Positions 43,888 through 55,150 of a stretch of DNA of 64,000 bases are shown one piece after another. Source of the stretch: Ilyonectria destructans. Lineage: Eukaryota > Ascomycota > Sordariomycetes > Hypocreales > Nectriaceae. The stretch covers positions 1,364,001 through 1,428,000 of the forward strand of contig JAHEWK010000014.1 of the NCBI GenBank assembly GCA_020740775.1, in the 5' to 3' direction. The notes beneath the pieces were generated by a model. The model was given only the letters and a program-made list of their open reading frames with translations. It was not told the DNA's origin and ran no database searches. The position numbers were made by a program, and so were the translations under genes. Every line of letters starts with the position of its first letter. Position 1 is the stretch's first letter.

Positions 43888-46564
43888 GGTGTCGGTTGTG
43901 ATGTGTTGGATGTTGGTGTGGGAGTAAATGGCGGGGTATCAACGGTCGGAATTAGGATTCTCTGGTCTTGCGGAGGCAGAGAGAGATCGGTAGGTGGGGG
44001 AATCTGGCGTAGAAGTAGGCGTAGAAATAGTCGTAGATGGGCGGTCGGCGTAAGGCTGTCGTGTCCTCTTATCAATTTGTATGTGCGGTGAATGATGACT
44101 GATGCGAGAGCTGACTTGTCGCTGATGGTGGAATACAGTCGCCATTAATAATGCGCGTGGCTGGCCCGCGATAATTGCGCAATTGGGCCGTTCGCCGAAG
44201 GGGTAAGTACTGCCCGGCCGAGTTTAGCTGGGCAGGACTTACCGCCACCACCGCCCCAAAGAGCAAGGGACTGAAACCTGCTCAACGGGGCGCTCTGCTC
44301 TGAAACGTGCTCGTTTGTGATTCAGAATTTGCCATTCTTCCGCAAACGAAGCCCCATGAGACGACTGCGGTTGTAGCATTGGGCGAATGATTTGCACCGA
44401 ATGCGTTCTGCCGTCAGCAGTGCAGTGCAAATGCAGCTGTCCGTTCTAAACTTAGCACCAAAATCAGCTGCCAGCCACCGCCCCCAGTGTAAGCGGTAAT
44501 CCAGATCTGCTCTCGTGATGCGTTTCAACTGGGCAAAACGTGCTCACTGTATCGCCTCGGAATCTTGTATCAAGGGCAACGCAAGATTGAGGACGGACTC
44601 TAGTCTCGGGTAGCTTTTCTTCCGCCAGCTGGAGGTTGTGGTTGCGTGACGGGGGGCCACAGAGCCTCAGCCGGGGTTGGAAATGTCAGGAGTCGTGCCA
44701 AGATGGTGCCTACCCTAGACTAAAGGTCGGGATCGGCTTTGAGGACAGCTGTTCAGTGGTGGTGATGTTTACTACGCAGTAGAGGTTCTGAGAGGTTGGG
44801 ATGATGAATTGATCGGTTGGATTATGAAAGGGCTAGTAGGAGGGATCGTCATTGCAGTGGTTGAGCGATTGATCAAGCATAGCACGTCATTTAGACTCGT
44901 CCATGAGGGATGAAGATGTAGCCACAAATGGATTCAGCACAACCTTCTCGATTCACCGACAAATAAGTTAATTGACGATTCTAGATATGTCCTAGTCAAT
45001 TTAACCTCCAGGAACGCAATCTCATCTGGCCATGTACCTTATGTACATATACAAGATCGTTTCCCGGCATGCTGGTCGGTATGACGTGACACCCTGTCAC
45101 TCGCCGTGGACGCCGACCGATTCGGATGTAGATGCCGATTCGATGTAGAGCGCATCGCTGTGTAACGTGCATGATTGCAGTGGGACTTTGTAGTCTAGAA
45201 GCTCGATGCCCCCCTTCGGGTGTATGCAGCATCGAGAATAGGATTAGCTCGGAGGAGCGAATCTTCGAGTGGTCTGATTGTCGCAAACCGCCGTGGTTGC
45301 ATGAGGGAAAAAAAAAATCACCATGATATGACTTTCGGGGTTGTTAGCCCGTGGTCTGATAATTTGGTAAACGATGGTGCCGAGAGAAGATCCGCGTCGA
45401 TCGGAGACATGCGATCCAACCAGCAGAGAGTGGCGGCCTTTCACGCCCGATATGGGTGGGTGTTAATTGTTCACAGATAACCAACAACTTCACGTGAGAT
45501 GATTGCTGCCCTGCATCGCGTAGACCGGCGCCCATCTCTCGCCGTTGGGTACCCATTGGCATCCAAGAGCACCCGTGGGTTGTCATGTCATACTCTGGGA
45601 CTTAGGAAACCCATGGAAATCCCATGGGTACCCACGGACTCAAATGGGCTATAGAGAACCCGCGGGTACCCACGAACTCGTGGGGCCCACCTGAACCCAT
45701 GGGTGTCCAGCTGGACGCATAGTTGCTTTGGCCAAGAACCCGTGGGTACCCATGGGCATCTAATCTTGTACATGGGTACCCACGGATGCTCTAGAATACT
45801 GCAGCCCAAATATATCCAGGGGCATCGAGGAATTGAAGACCCATAGTTACCCGTGGTTTTAGTTGTTTGGGCTTACCTATGTGTAAACAGGCGCCCTGAA
45901 TCTGGCAACTACCCATAAGACTTGTGAGAACAGTTGCAACTATGATTAGATCCAAGTGATCTTAACGTGCTAGTAATACCCATAGGTTGTTTGGGCATGG
46001 GCACCCACGGGTTCTTTGGGTGCTCTAATATCCATGGGTACCCACGGGCTCTTTAGGTACTCTAATGCCCATAGGCACCCATGGGTTTTCTGGGTTCTCC
46101 AATACCCATGGGCAGCTTAGATATGCTATTGACCCAAACCTACCCATGGGTACCCACGGGTTCTTTGGGTGCTCTAATACCCATGGGCACCCATGGGTTT
46201 TCTAGGTTCTCTAATACCCATAGGCAGCTTAGATATTGCTATTGACCCAAAGCTACCCATGGGTAACCCAGATATGCTATTAACCCAAAACTACCCATGG
46301 GTACCCACGGGTTCTCTAGGTGTTTCAACTACCCACGGCCCATAGGCAATAGTCCTAATTTCTCTGGGCATCTGAGGGCAATTAGAAGACCCAGAGGTCC
46401 CGTGGGTACCCATGGGTAGTTGCTGTACTGTTGAAACCCTATGTGTAGGATCATTATGGACGTCTTGTCTCCAGAACGCCTGCTGGAGCAAAACTCTAGA
46501 CACTTCAGCATGATTAGTACTGAAGTTGAGTCGACCGTATATATACATTATTACCGGAAAAATG
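43888..46564. other. ATX1 upstream region and palindromic repeat array
   Basis: The first 1.6 kb is the presumed ATX1 promoter and unassigned sequence with only short frames. The right part (45540-46430) is the repeat array annotated separately. I see no coding gene. Confidence 0.45.
45540..46430. repeat. Nested palindromic repeat array with CCCATGGGTACCCAYGG cores
   Basis: At least ten cores of the form CCCATGGGTACCCACGG or a one- to three-base variant are scattered through about 890 bp. Examples lie at about 45621, 45659, 45739, 45772, 46032, 46142, 46188, 46255, 46294 and 46398. Each core combines the palindromes CCATGG and GGGTACCC and is close to its own reverse complement. On top of this, 46020-46140 and 46142-46255 are two copies of a unit of about 120 bp. 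That unit carries the cores, GCTCTAATACCCAT, GGGTTTTCT and CAGCTTAGATAT in the same order, and a third partial copy follows. Spacers are AT-richer than cores. Confidence 0.85.
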
Positions 46565-47419
46565 TCATGACTCCCCAACAACTGCCTTCTTACCACCAAC
46601 TCCCACCTCCTTCACCCTCACATGCACCATCCCCAGATTCACCTGCCCCAGATCAGCCACAAACTTCTCTGGCACCTCGCTGAGTGCCCATTGCTGCTCA
46701 ATCTCGTCAAGAAAGTCCTCCATGTCCATCTCTTCCCACGACACCTCGCCATCGTCCGGATCTACAACGCACATGCTCGTGACTTCACTATCCTCCTTCT
46801 CCATCTCCCATCGCGGCTGCACCTCCACGTCGTACAGAATGCCCTCGGGCCCTGCCGCCGGTCGCGCGGCCTTGGACTTGCGCGTGTCGGGCAGCTCGCC
46901 CCAGACGATGTACAGGCTGCGCAAGTTCGGCATCCAGTCGAGGAGGCTCGAGAGCGTCGGGATGCTAAAGTATCCCGTGAAGGCCGGCACGGCGAGGTGT
47001 TTGATAGAAGCGCCCATCTCCGCGGAGCCGTCCTCCCACTCCTCCTCCAGGTTGCAAAACTCCTCCCATCTGTTGCGCGGCACGTACAACGGGTCTTGTT
47101 CGGGATCCCACTCGCGCACCAGGATGTGGCCTTGCGTCTCCTCTCGGAAGCGCATCGTCACGTTGCGCGCGGCCATCCACGCGTGGGCGGCTTCGCGGGC
47201 CTCGCGACAGACGAAGAGGGCAGCGGGCATTGGGACCTCGATATACGAGTGACGATCGACGCCTTCGAATTCCTCCATCTCGTCGTCTGAGTCAACGAAC
47301 TGGACGTACCATCGCCAACCGTAGAGGCAGAGCGCGGGGCCGTCCTGGAGCGTGAAATTCCAGATGAGGCGGCGGATCTCGGGCGGGAGGCGGTCAAATT
47401 CCGGGAATGAGGTCGCCAT
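46565..47419 (-). CDS. 2EXR domain protein
   Basis: This is a single exon of 284 residues. It starts MATSFPEFDRLPPEIRRLIWNF, the opening of the 2EXR domain that is strongly expanded in filamentous ascomycetes. The domain continues to ALFVCREAREAA near residue 95. The remainder is acidic with a Trp-rich stretch and ends near GGKKAVVGES. Family function is unknown. 2EXR proteins are often found in variable genome regions. The 3' end lies about 135 bp from the palindromic array. Confidence 0.85.
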   Translation of the reverse strand: MATSFPEFDRLPPEIRRLIWNFTLQDGPALCLYGWRWYVQFVDSDDEMEEFEGVDRHSYIEVPMPAALFVCREAREAAHAWMAARNVTMRFREETQGHILVREWDPEQDPLYVPRNRWEEFCNLEEEWEDGSAEMGASIKHLAVPAFTGYFSIPTLSSLLDWMPNLRSLYIVWGELPDTRKSKAARPAAGPEGILYDVEVQPRWEMEKEDSEVTSMCVVDPDDGEVSWEEMDMEDFLDEIEQQWALSEVPEKFVADLGQVNLGMVHVRVKEVGVGGKKAVVGES

Positions 47420-47764
47420 TGGAGCGTACGAAAACAGAGACTATCGATTGGTGATCGGGATTTACGCAGAATGCAGTTGTTATGGGAGAAGAGACTGGGC
47501 TTAATATAAGTGATAACCCCTCCAAGATCGCGTTGGTGCACGACGCGTAAAGCCGCAGAAGCAATCACAGGCGAGATAACACCAACTAACGAGAAGAAGA
47601 CAATTCAGACACGAGAGGATTGAAAAGAACAGCCAATGCCAATTCAAATTGTACATGCTGTAAATACTAGCTAAAGCCCACGGACATAATATTTCTTTTT
47701 GACATGTTCGAGTATGCTCGATTCTTCCTCAACCTTGTCATGACACTATCTACACGAGCCTCGC
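47420..47764. other. Short intergenic region upstream of the 2EXR gene
   Basis: This 345-bp spacer separates two minus-strand genes, the 3' end of the thiolase and the start of the 2EXR gene. No features stand out. Confidence 0.4.
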
Positions 47765-49202
47765 CTAGAACCGAGCCTCAACCTTGGTCTGCGTATCCTG
47801 CAGCGCCCAGTCACTCCGTTGCGTCTTGCTCCGCACGGCGTCGGCCTGGGCCTTGGTGAAGCCGCGCGCCTCGACGGCCGGGTTGTAGCCCAGCTTGTTG
47901 CGCTGCCCGACCGTGGTTGAGTTGACCGCCGGCGCCGTCTTGCCGTCCGCCCGCTTGTAGACCGTCACGACGACGGCGCCGCCGAGGCCCAGGTTGTGCT
48001 GCAGGCAGTACTGCGTGTCGGGGACGGCGCGGTTGTTGGCCCAGCCGCGCAGGTGCCATACCAGCTCGGCGCACTGCGCGATGCCGGTCGCGCCTAGCGG
48101 GTGGCCCTTGGAGATGAGGCCGCCTGATGGGTTGACGACGTACTTGCCGCCGTATGTGATGTCACCGGCGCGCACCAGCTCGTGCGCCTTGCCCTTGTCG
48201 CAGAGGCCGAGGGCGTCCAGCGCTACCATCTCGTTGGCGCTGAAGCAGTCGTGCAGCTCGACGACCTGCACGTCCCGAGCCGAGATGCCTGCCTCCTCAG
48301 TTGCCACGCGGACGGCATTCTGGGTCATCTCGTAGCCCATAAGGTCGATGGCGCTGCGGGAGAAGAGGCTGGGAGCGTCGGTCGCCAGGCACTGACCGGC
48401 GATCAGGACAGCCTGCTCCTTGAGGTGAGGGCGGGCGTCGAGGAAGGCCTGCGAGACCAGGACGGCGGCGGCTCCACCGTCCGAGGTCGGGCAGCACTGC
48501 AGCTTCGTCAGGGGCTCGTGGATCATGGCCGCCTCGGAGATTTGCTCCCGCGTGTAGACCTGCTGGAACTGCGAGTAGGGGTTCTTGGGGGAGTGGGCGT
48601 GGTTGATGCGGGCAATCTCAGCAAAGTCCTCGGCCTTGGCGCCGTACCTGCGAGGTATTGTAAGTACTGGTATTTTTTTCGCGGGAGCGAGCTAATGGGG
48701 ATTGTTACTTCTCAATATATTCGCGGCCGGCGTTGCCAAACATCTGAGCAGCGCTGGGAGCCTTCGTTATGCCCCTGGTCTCAGCCATCATCTTGATAGT
48801 AGTGCCGGTGGGGTTCTCTCGGTCATTGAAGAAGGTCTGCAAGCTACCGGGCATCATCTTCTCAAAGCCGACAACCATGACGCAGTCGGCGCCGCCGTGG
48901 GCGATGAAGCTGCGGCCCATGGCCAGGCCGGTGCTGCCGGTGGAGCAGTTGTTGTTGACGTTGTAAATGGGGATCCCGGTCATGCCGAACTGGTAGAAGA
49001 CGCGCTGGCCGCAGGTGCTGTCGCCGTAGCAGAAGCACGCGACGCCCTGCTCGACGTCGTCGTAGTTGATCTGGGCGTCCAGCATGGCCTTGACGCCGGC
49101 CTCGAAGCCGAGCTCCGTGTAGTCGACCTTGCCGCGGGGCTTGATGAACTTGGTCATGCCCACGCCGAGGACGTAGACGGGGGACTTTTGCTTGGCAGGC
49201 AT
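47765..49202 (-). CDS. SCP-x-type thiolase (acetyl-CoA C-acyltransferase)
   Basis: There are two exons (49202-48709 and 48647-47765) encoding 458 residues. The enzyme belongs to the sterol-carrier-protein-x thiolases, which cleave 3-ketoacyl-CoA in peroxisomal beta-oxidation of branched or long chains. The nucleophile is Cys86 in NNNCSTGSTG. The C-terminal half has ELHDCFSANEM, the catalytic His in SKGHPLGATG and QHNLGLGGAVVV, where a Cys lies just before (QYCLQHN). The sterol-carrier domain of the animal fusion is absent. The protein ends EARF, not a standard peroxisomal SKL-type signal. It is divergent from the small NAD(P)-binding gene. Confidence 0.9.
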
Positions 49203-50235
49203 GATGGCGGCTGTGATTTAGGTTGTTGGTGGTGGTGGTGTATATCGGGATGAAGTTGGACAAGAAGAAGCACTTGCTTGCTTTCACCAAGTCACATTAA
49301 AGTCGATAGGAGATGGAGAAGAAACAAGATGGCCTGATTATAAACCAACCAGAGACAAGGGAGAGGAGAAGGAGCTCGGTATATCAATCACGGCGTCCAG
49401 AGGCTGGAGAGAATTACCACGGCTGCGGCTCAGCAGACGGTCCAGAAGGGTAAGCAATTCGGACCTCGCCTCCACTACCTGGTCCTCGGGATGATCTTCT
49501 CCAGCCGTTCATATTGCCACTTGGTTTAGGCCGTCTGTAGTCCACTGTTTTACCCCAGCTTTGGGTCGCATGTTCAAGGGAGTGGATGCGGGGAACGCGG
49601 CGTAGTACCGAGGCCATGTTTGGGCGAGTACTTGAAAGGCCCGTGGCTAAAAATATTGCCGAGGCAGTGCACCGTGTTTGGCCGTGTTGAGTGTGTGTTG
49701 AGTGCTGGCCGATTTGGGTTGAGAGCCGGACTATTCGTCGGTCCGGGTAGCATCTCATTGCTGGGTAGCGTGTCTTCTAGCATGGCTTCGTGATGTTCTC
49801 ATTTCCCTTGATGCGGAGAATAGGCGACGTCCAAACGGCCGAAACCACGTCGGCTCCGATTCTCAAGCAACCCATGAGCATTCCCGACTTTAAGACAAAA
49901 GACCGGACCCCGTGCCCGATTGCTAAGCTGTTTGCGTCAGCGGCCCCCAATTAACCCGACTGTGAATACGCCGACCGGCCGAGTGGCCCGGCTCCGTCCA
50001 ATGTATCGGCCGAGTGGTCAGAGTTGATGAACTCAACGCCCGACTCCGTGATGGCGACGACGAGTATAAAGGAGCCCATTGCCGGTGCTTCCTTTGTAGA
50101 GAATACTCATCATCATTAAGTGACTTGAGCTCAATTGAAGGATTCGCCTAAACACAAAGTCTGGAACATCTCGCTGGCAATCACCCCAAGATCCCGACTC
50201 ACGAGCATCTCACAAAATCACTACACTATTTCAAG
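49203..50235. promoter_or_regulatory. Divergent thiolase/NAD(P)-binding gene promoter region
   Basis: The 1.03-kb spacer contains an exact 11-bp direct repeat CGGCCGAGTGG at 49976-49986 and 50007-50017. A CCAAT lies between the copies, near 49998, and a TATAAA at 50065-50070, about 170 bp before the plus-strand ATG. CGG-containing repeats are typical target sites of Zn2Cys6 regulators. No gene is supported inside. Confidence 0.5.
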
Positions 50236-50922
50236 ATGCACATTCTCCTCATCGGCGCTACTGGCGTGAATGGCCAGCTGATTCTGAAATCGGCTCTTGC
50301 CCACTCTCATACCGTTACCGCCCTCGTCAGGAACCCATCCTCCTCCTCTCTTCCCCAAGACGCCAACCTCACTACCGTCTCCGGGTCGCCCACCTCTCAG
50401 TCCGACCTCGAAGCCGCCCTGCGCTCACCCCGTCCGCCGAATGCCATAATCTTCGCCCTCGGTCACCGCCGTTCTGGATCATCTCCGTTCTCCCCGCCTG
50501 AACCGGATTGTCCGCCCGACCTCTTCGAAGCGAGCATCCAAGCCCTCATCAGCGCCATCAAGACCGTCAACTTTACCAACCCGCCCAAGCTCGTCATCAA
50601 TTCATCTCAGGGCGTTGGCCCCTCGTGGAAATCCATGGCATTCCCCGTGCGATTCATCTTCAGCCACAGCCCCGCCATGCGGATCGGTCTCGCGGACCAC
50701 GCGCGTATGGACACGATTGTGCGGGAAAGCGGCCTCCCTTTTGTGCTCGCTCGCCCAACGGGGCTTGTTTCCGGTCCGGCGCGGGAGGTCCGCGTGTGGC
50801 CCGAAGACGGCAAGGGTGCGCCATGGATCGCTACGATTACTCGGGACAGCCTGGCGGCCTGGCTGGTTGATGCGGCGGAGAAGGATGAATGGAATGGGAT
50901 GGCGCCGGTCATTACCAATTAG
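50236..50922 (+). CDS. NAD(P)-binding atypical SDR (NmrA-like)
   Basis: This is a single exon of 228 residues. The N-terminus MHILLIGATGVNGQLI carries the dinucleotide-binding GxTGxxG turn, followed by HTVTALVRNP. A short loop region (GSPTSQSDLEAAL) and an ALGH strand come next, then a conserved KLVINSSQGVG strand and FVLARPTGL near residue 175. This pattern fits the NAD(P)H-binding/NmrA-like family of atypical short-chain dehydrogenases. No catalytic YxxxK is evident, so it may be a redox sensor or reductase of unknown substrate. Confidence 0.85.
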   Translation: MHILLIGATGVNGQLILKSALAHSHTVTALVRNPSSSSLPQDANLTTVSGSPTSQSDLEAALRSPRPPNAIIFALGHRRSGSSPFSPPEPDCPPDLFEASIQALISAIKTVNFTNPPKLVINSSQGVGPSWKSMAFPVRFIFSHSPAMRIGLADHARMDTIVRESGLPFVLARPTGLVSGPAREVRVWPEDGKGAPWIATITRDSLAAWLVDAAEKDEWNGMAPVITN

Positions 50923-51308
50923 AAGGAGGCCTGGTATATGCATGGAGTGTTAATCTAACACGTGGGAATTGTCATTTCTAATCCTAATTAACTGTATTCT
51001 ATATTCAGCGCTGCATCGCCAATTTGGGTATCAAGGCGCCGTATTCTACGCTTCATAAACATGTTCTATTGCTTCCATTATCCGGGTGAGCTTTCTACTC
51101 TCCGTCCTCGAACCACCAAAACATCTGCATCTGTCAGTCAGTCGCATAAGAATCAGCACTTTGGAAGTTCCATACTTCTGACGACAACAGACTGATTCGA
51201 TAATGGAATCTCGACGCCCACCAACCCGACGGCCGTGCAAGCACATCGTGACACCGCCTTTGACCTTTGTCTTGGCCCTTTTGTGTTTGCCCGAAGCTCA
51301 TTTTTTCT
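50923..51308. other. Convergent 3' region
   Basis: This 386-bp spacer lies between the stop of the NAD(P)-binding gene and the stop of the rhodopsin-domain gene. Nothing notable. Confidence 0.35.
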
Positions 51309-52422
51309 TCAACGCGTCGAACGCTTTCGTGAATCTTCCGTTTGGCTGGAAATTCTGCACCAGCTTAGCTTGAGCAAGGGGCGTAATGTTGGCAGTACCG
51401 TTACGATAATTTGGGTCGCCATTTCCGTTAATGCAACGACGTCTAGAAGGCGATCAATAGGCGCATATATGCGAAATGTAATCCGTGGCTTACAGGTAGT
51501 ATATCGTAACAGACCGTGCAGGAGTAGAGCCAATCGAGCAATGCTGACGATGACGGTTGCGGCACCGAGCAGGAAGATACATATCAAGCCGGTTCTCTCC
51601 CTCTTTTGTAGGCTTCTTAGCTTTGGAATGATTCTAAACGGCAAGGCGAAGACTGAGGGAAAATTGATTAGTATTGTAAGTATCGGACGGAATGACACTT
51701 ACCTAGTATCTCTGAAACCAGGCCAAGAGGCCAACTAATATACAAGGTGGTAACGTCCCTCCATAATGCACATGAAGCCGTATCGTCCGACCTTGAGAGA
51801 AAGCCAAACACCAGATTAGTATTGGCTGCCGAGGAAGGGGGCAGCGGCTGGTGTAACTTACCAGTTCTCTGCTATATTGGCACCACACCAGAATAGATCC
51901 GTGAACATTGCTTGCAAAAAAACACAAACAGTAAACGCCGTGACGAAATACAAGCACCTTCTCAAATTTGGTTCAGATATGGGAAACAGCTGGCTGTAGA
52001 ACGCAAGCAAACTAAATCTCGGGAAATAAAAAGTTGCATCGTAGAGGATTGCAGAAGCGAACTTCCACTGTTCAATGTTAGTCGCCGTACGTGGATATAG
52101 AGTGACAATACCGCCAAACTTACTTTCCCCCAGCCTGCGCTGGTAGGCTCTTCAAATAGACCTCGTCCTGTCAACAATGTGCATGTGTCTCCGATGACAA
52201 GGGCAAGGAAGGGTAGAAGAGCCAGGACGAGGAATAAATCGGCCAACCAAAACGACCACTTCCTTTGCCACACGCGCACTGCAAGTCTAGCAACAACAAA
52301 AAGGAAAGCAAGTGTAAATAGGGACCACTCCGCCGCCTAAATTAGGTAATTAGGAGATGTGTGGTGTGGAAGAAGGCACACGAGGGTCCACCTACAAGAC
52401 ATTGTGCAGCAGTAATGGCCAT
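51309..52422 (-). CDS. Fungal rhodopsin-domain integral membrane protein
   Basis: There are five exons (52422-52396, 52336-52124, 52067-51862, 51791-51703, 51652-51309) encoding 292 residues. Splicing turns three unrelated-looking frames into one continuous seven-helix-like protein. The family words are AEWSLFTLAFLFVVARLAVR, FWLADLFLVLAL, WKFASAILYDATFYFPRFS, LLAFYSQLFPI, DLFWCGANIAENW and TGLICIFLLGAATVIVSI. This is the rhodopsin domain of filamentous fungi found in PTH11-like and related membrane proteins. No CFEM domain is present. The function is unknown and members are often species-variable. All exon phases agree. Confidence 0.85.
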
Positions 52423-53448
52423 ACCTCTCAACGGCCGGGCATATCGTAGGACCAAACAACAGGATTGGAGGGTTTGCAAGCGGGAAGATTTCTAGAGAAA
52501 CGGACGAGCCAAGCCGGGGAGATGTTTATACCCCCGAGCCAAGGGAGAAAAAGGCGGGGGCCCCGCAGAGTTGGTGAGACAGCTAAAGTTGATGGGCGAA
52601 GCCAAAAATTTCAACAGATAAGATGACGACGCGAGAGCACCACTAAGTGTCTTGGATTTATGAATTCGTCTATTTACATGTTCGTGGACGTGGCATGGAA
52701 TACTGCATAACCATGGGCCGTTTTCCCCTGGATTATACGTCGAGCATTTGTACATCTGAAATGGACATTGGGTATCATGTCCCGGGAAGGATCAACGATT
52801 CCAACTCTTAATTCGTCAACGCTCGCAAAAAGAGTTCATACTGTGACACACCAACACGGCAAATCGGAACCTCACTTCGGAGATGTCGAAACCTTCTCGG
52901 GAGATCTGGTCTGGCGTTTCGTGCGGGGAACTTTCGGGCGAAAAGCACTACAATCTGGCAAGCTGCACGGGTGGTTCAATTAGTAGGAGACCAAGGAATG
53001 CAGTCCCTCCTGATGTGGACATCACTTACAGCCGCCCATCTTGAAGCCGATGGTTAGTTACTGGCAACACTCGTATGTCGAACGTCTACTCACACCCCTG
53101 CGAGAAAACAACTCAATTCGGATCCTGTAATTGATTGCTTCGCCTAATCATGAAGTCCTTGATATTGATGATTTTTGACTCTGCCAATTGCCGTTTATGA
53201 TGCCGAAGAGCTTGCAGTCAGGTCTGGATCTAAATAGGCATAACTCGTCTTGCTCTCCCTATATGACTGCATGAACTTCATTTTGAATGCTGAGTCGGTT
53301 TGATAACATCAACGACATAAATACAACTGGAACCCTGCACACCAAATTGACCGGCAATCTTGTCTTTAATCACTCAAGATTCATCTCCTGCGAAATCCCC
53401 TCCCTGAACATTTTCGTCCTCCGAGTCGTCCCACTCAGTGTCTTCCCA
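52423..53448. other. Intergenic region between rhodopsin-domain and NLR genes
   Basis: About 1 kb of mixed composition with only short frames. It should contain the promoter of the minus-strand rhodopsin-domain gene and the 3' flank of the NLR. No repeat or RNA gene was seen. Confidence 0.4.
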
Positions 53449-53658
53449 CTACTCTTCCTCCCACCTGGCTAACGTCTCCAAATATTCTATCATATTTGGA
53501 TGGTCTGATCCGAGGCGCTGTTGGGCATGGTGAATGCACTCCCGCATCAATTCTATCGCATCTCCAGATCGACCTTGGTCTTTCCAAGTGTATGCGAGGT
53601 TGTTCATGCTGATAAGTGTGTCTGGATGATCCTCTCCAGGCACTCTCTTTCTTCCTTC

Positions 53659-54837
53659 GAAGCTGGAATACCTACAGCTAGGATCGCCCTCAATGCAATC
53701 CAGCTTCGGCTTGGCCAACGCCTTAGGTCCGTTGATCAGGACCACCCTCTGACACACAGGGTAGCCAGACGGCCCTTCCCACGAGGCAGGGGCTACGGAG
53801 GGCTCCAGCCAGCACGAACAAGGATACAGAGGGCAGCAAGGCTGCTCCCTAGATCCCCAAGACCGAAGATCCTGCCCAAGAGGCATCAGCCGCCCCCAGC
53901 GACACTAGCCGATAAGGGGTCCAAAGAGGAAACAGCCAAGACCTTCCGGGTTTGGCTGGAAACAGTCCCAGACAACGATCTAATAGTCTATTCAGACGGA
54001 TCAAAGGGCCATACTGGAGCTGTCGGCTGGGGCTATGTTATCTACCGAGCAGGCAGGAAGGTAGCCGAAGGAAAAGGCCGACTTGGCCTCGCAGAAGTCT
54101 TCGACGGAGAGGTTGAAGGAGCCCGACACGGGCTCCGACGAGCCTGTCAGATCAACCGGAACACTCAAATCCACACTTGCATTGACAACACATCGGTCAT
54201 CCAAGGGCTGCTAGGGGATGCCCCAGCTAGCTCGCAAGAGGCCTTCCTAGACTTCCAGCAGACGGCTGCTACAGCCCGGGTCCAGGTCCATTGGGTCCCA
54301 GGGCATCAGGGTATCGAAGGAAATGAAAAGGCCGACCAGCTAGCAAAGGCAGGAGCCGCGCTTCCGGAAGATAAGTGGGCGCCGCCTACAATAGCCGGAA
54401 TCGGCGGCCTGCGAAGGTCTAAGATTAGAGCCCAATTTGCCGACTGGTGGGAGGAAACAGCCCCTACCTGCAGAGGATATCAAGACCTAGGTCTTACAGC
54501 CTCCCTAGCCTGCCCAAAGGAACTAAACCTCCCTCGCCCAGTCCTACACAACCTGCTAGCCGCAAGGTCAGGCCACGGGGACTTTGACTGGTATCATCGC
54601 CGGTTCCAACACAAAGACAATCAACGCTGTTCGTGCGGAGGGCTTCGGGCCCCAGAGCATCTCATCCACTGTCGGAAGACCAAGCAGCTGCAGCAGCTGT
54701 GGCCGGTCTTCAAGCCCAACCCAAGGACTCCAAGGGACTATTGGCTACGTCTGATAGCTAGCCCTACGGACTTTGCAGCCTTCCTGAAGACCACTCGGTT
54801 CTTCGAGACGATCTGCCCGCCCTCTCTCAAGAGATAG
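53659..54837 (+). pseudogene. LINE polyprotein fragment: RT C-terminus, RNase H, zinc knuckle
   Basis: An open frame of about 392 codons has no start of its own. It begins within the thumb/connection part of the reverse transcriptase (EAGIPTARIALNAIQLRLGQ, then LRSVDQDHPL). RNase H type 1 follows, with all acidic residues in place: IVYSDGSKGH, VFDGEVEGARHGL, CIDNTSVI and the C-terminal VHWVPGHQGIEGNEKAD. The end carries the LINE-type CSCGGLRAPEHLIHC zinc-binding motif. Endonuclease and most of the reverse transcriptase are missing, so the copy is not autonomous. Confidence 0.88.
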
Positions 54838-55150
54838 ACTGGCAGATCCCTCCTTTTTCCCTGCTAGCAACCCTAGCAGACCCCTTGAGAGACTCTCTCA
54901 ACGACTTTAGACCTTGACTTCAAGATCCCTTAGCCAGCTACAGACCGAACACGAGCTCGAATGAAGGAGCCCACGGGTGCGGATTGCAACTTTCCTAGCT
55001 ACTAGGCCAGATGTGCAGGATATCCTATAGCTGCGTTTAGCTGTTAGCTTAGCTGTTAGCTGTTAGATAGTCTTCTGCACGCCAAATGCCCCCAGGGAGG
55101 CTGGAGCGCCTCGCGCTCCCTTTGGCGTTAATCATATCTCTCTCTCTCTC
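53660..55150 (+). mobile_element. 5'-truncated LINE retrotransposon (Tad/I-like) inserted in the NLR gene
   Basis: About 1.49 kb of unrelated sequence interrupts the NLR, in the opposite orientation. Its 5' edge falls at 53656-53662, where the NLR antisense frame runs directly into the LINE frame. The coding part is the C-terminal end of a reverse transcriptase polyprotein plus RNase H. After the stop at 54837 there are about 310 bp of 3' untranslated sequence with TTAGCTG repeats (55037-55066), a nested hairpin (55079-55128) and a TC-rich tail. No poly-A and no long terminal repeats are present. Target-site duplication is unclear because both flanks are TC-rich. The frame is intact over about 390 codons, without evident C-to-T decay, so the copy looks young. 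Confidence 0.85.
55079..55128 (+). other. Nested 3' hairpin of the LINE
   Basis: An outer stem of 8 bp pairs ACGCCAAA (55079-55086) with TTTGGCGT (55121-55128). An inner stem of 6 bp pairs GGAGCG (55103-55108) with CGCTCC (55114-55119) around a CCTCG loop. A conserved 3' stem-loop is the usual recognition site for the reverse transcriptase of stringent-type LINEs. Confidence 0.65.

Noticed and set aside
45588..45809. Small frame with repeated PWVP/THG words in the palindromic array
   Set aside because: It is a translation of the palindromic cores, not a protein.
53521..53658. First 46 codons of the plus-strand frame that leads into the LINE RNase H
   Set aside because: These codons are antisense NLR TPR sequence and not part of the LINE.
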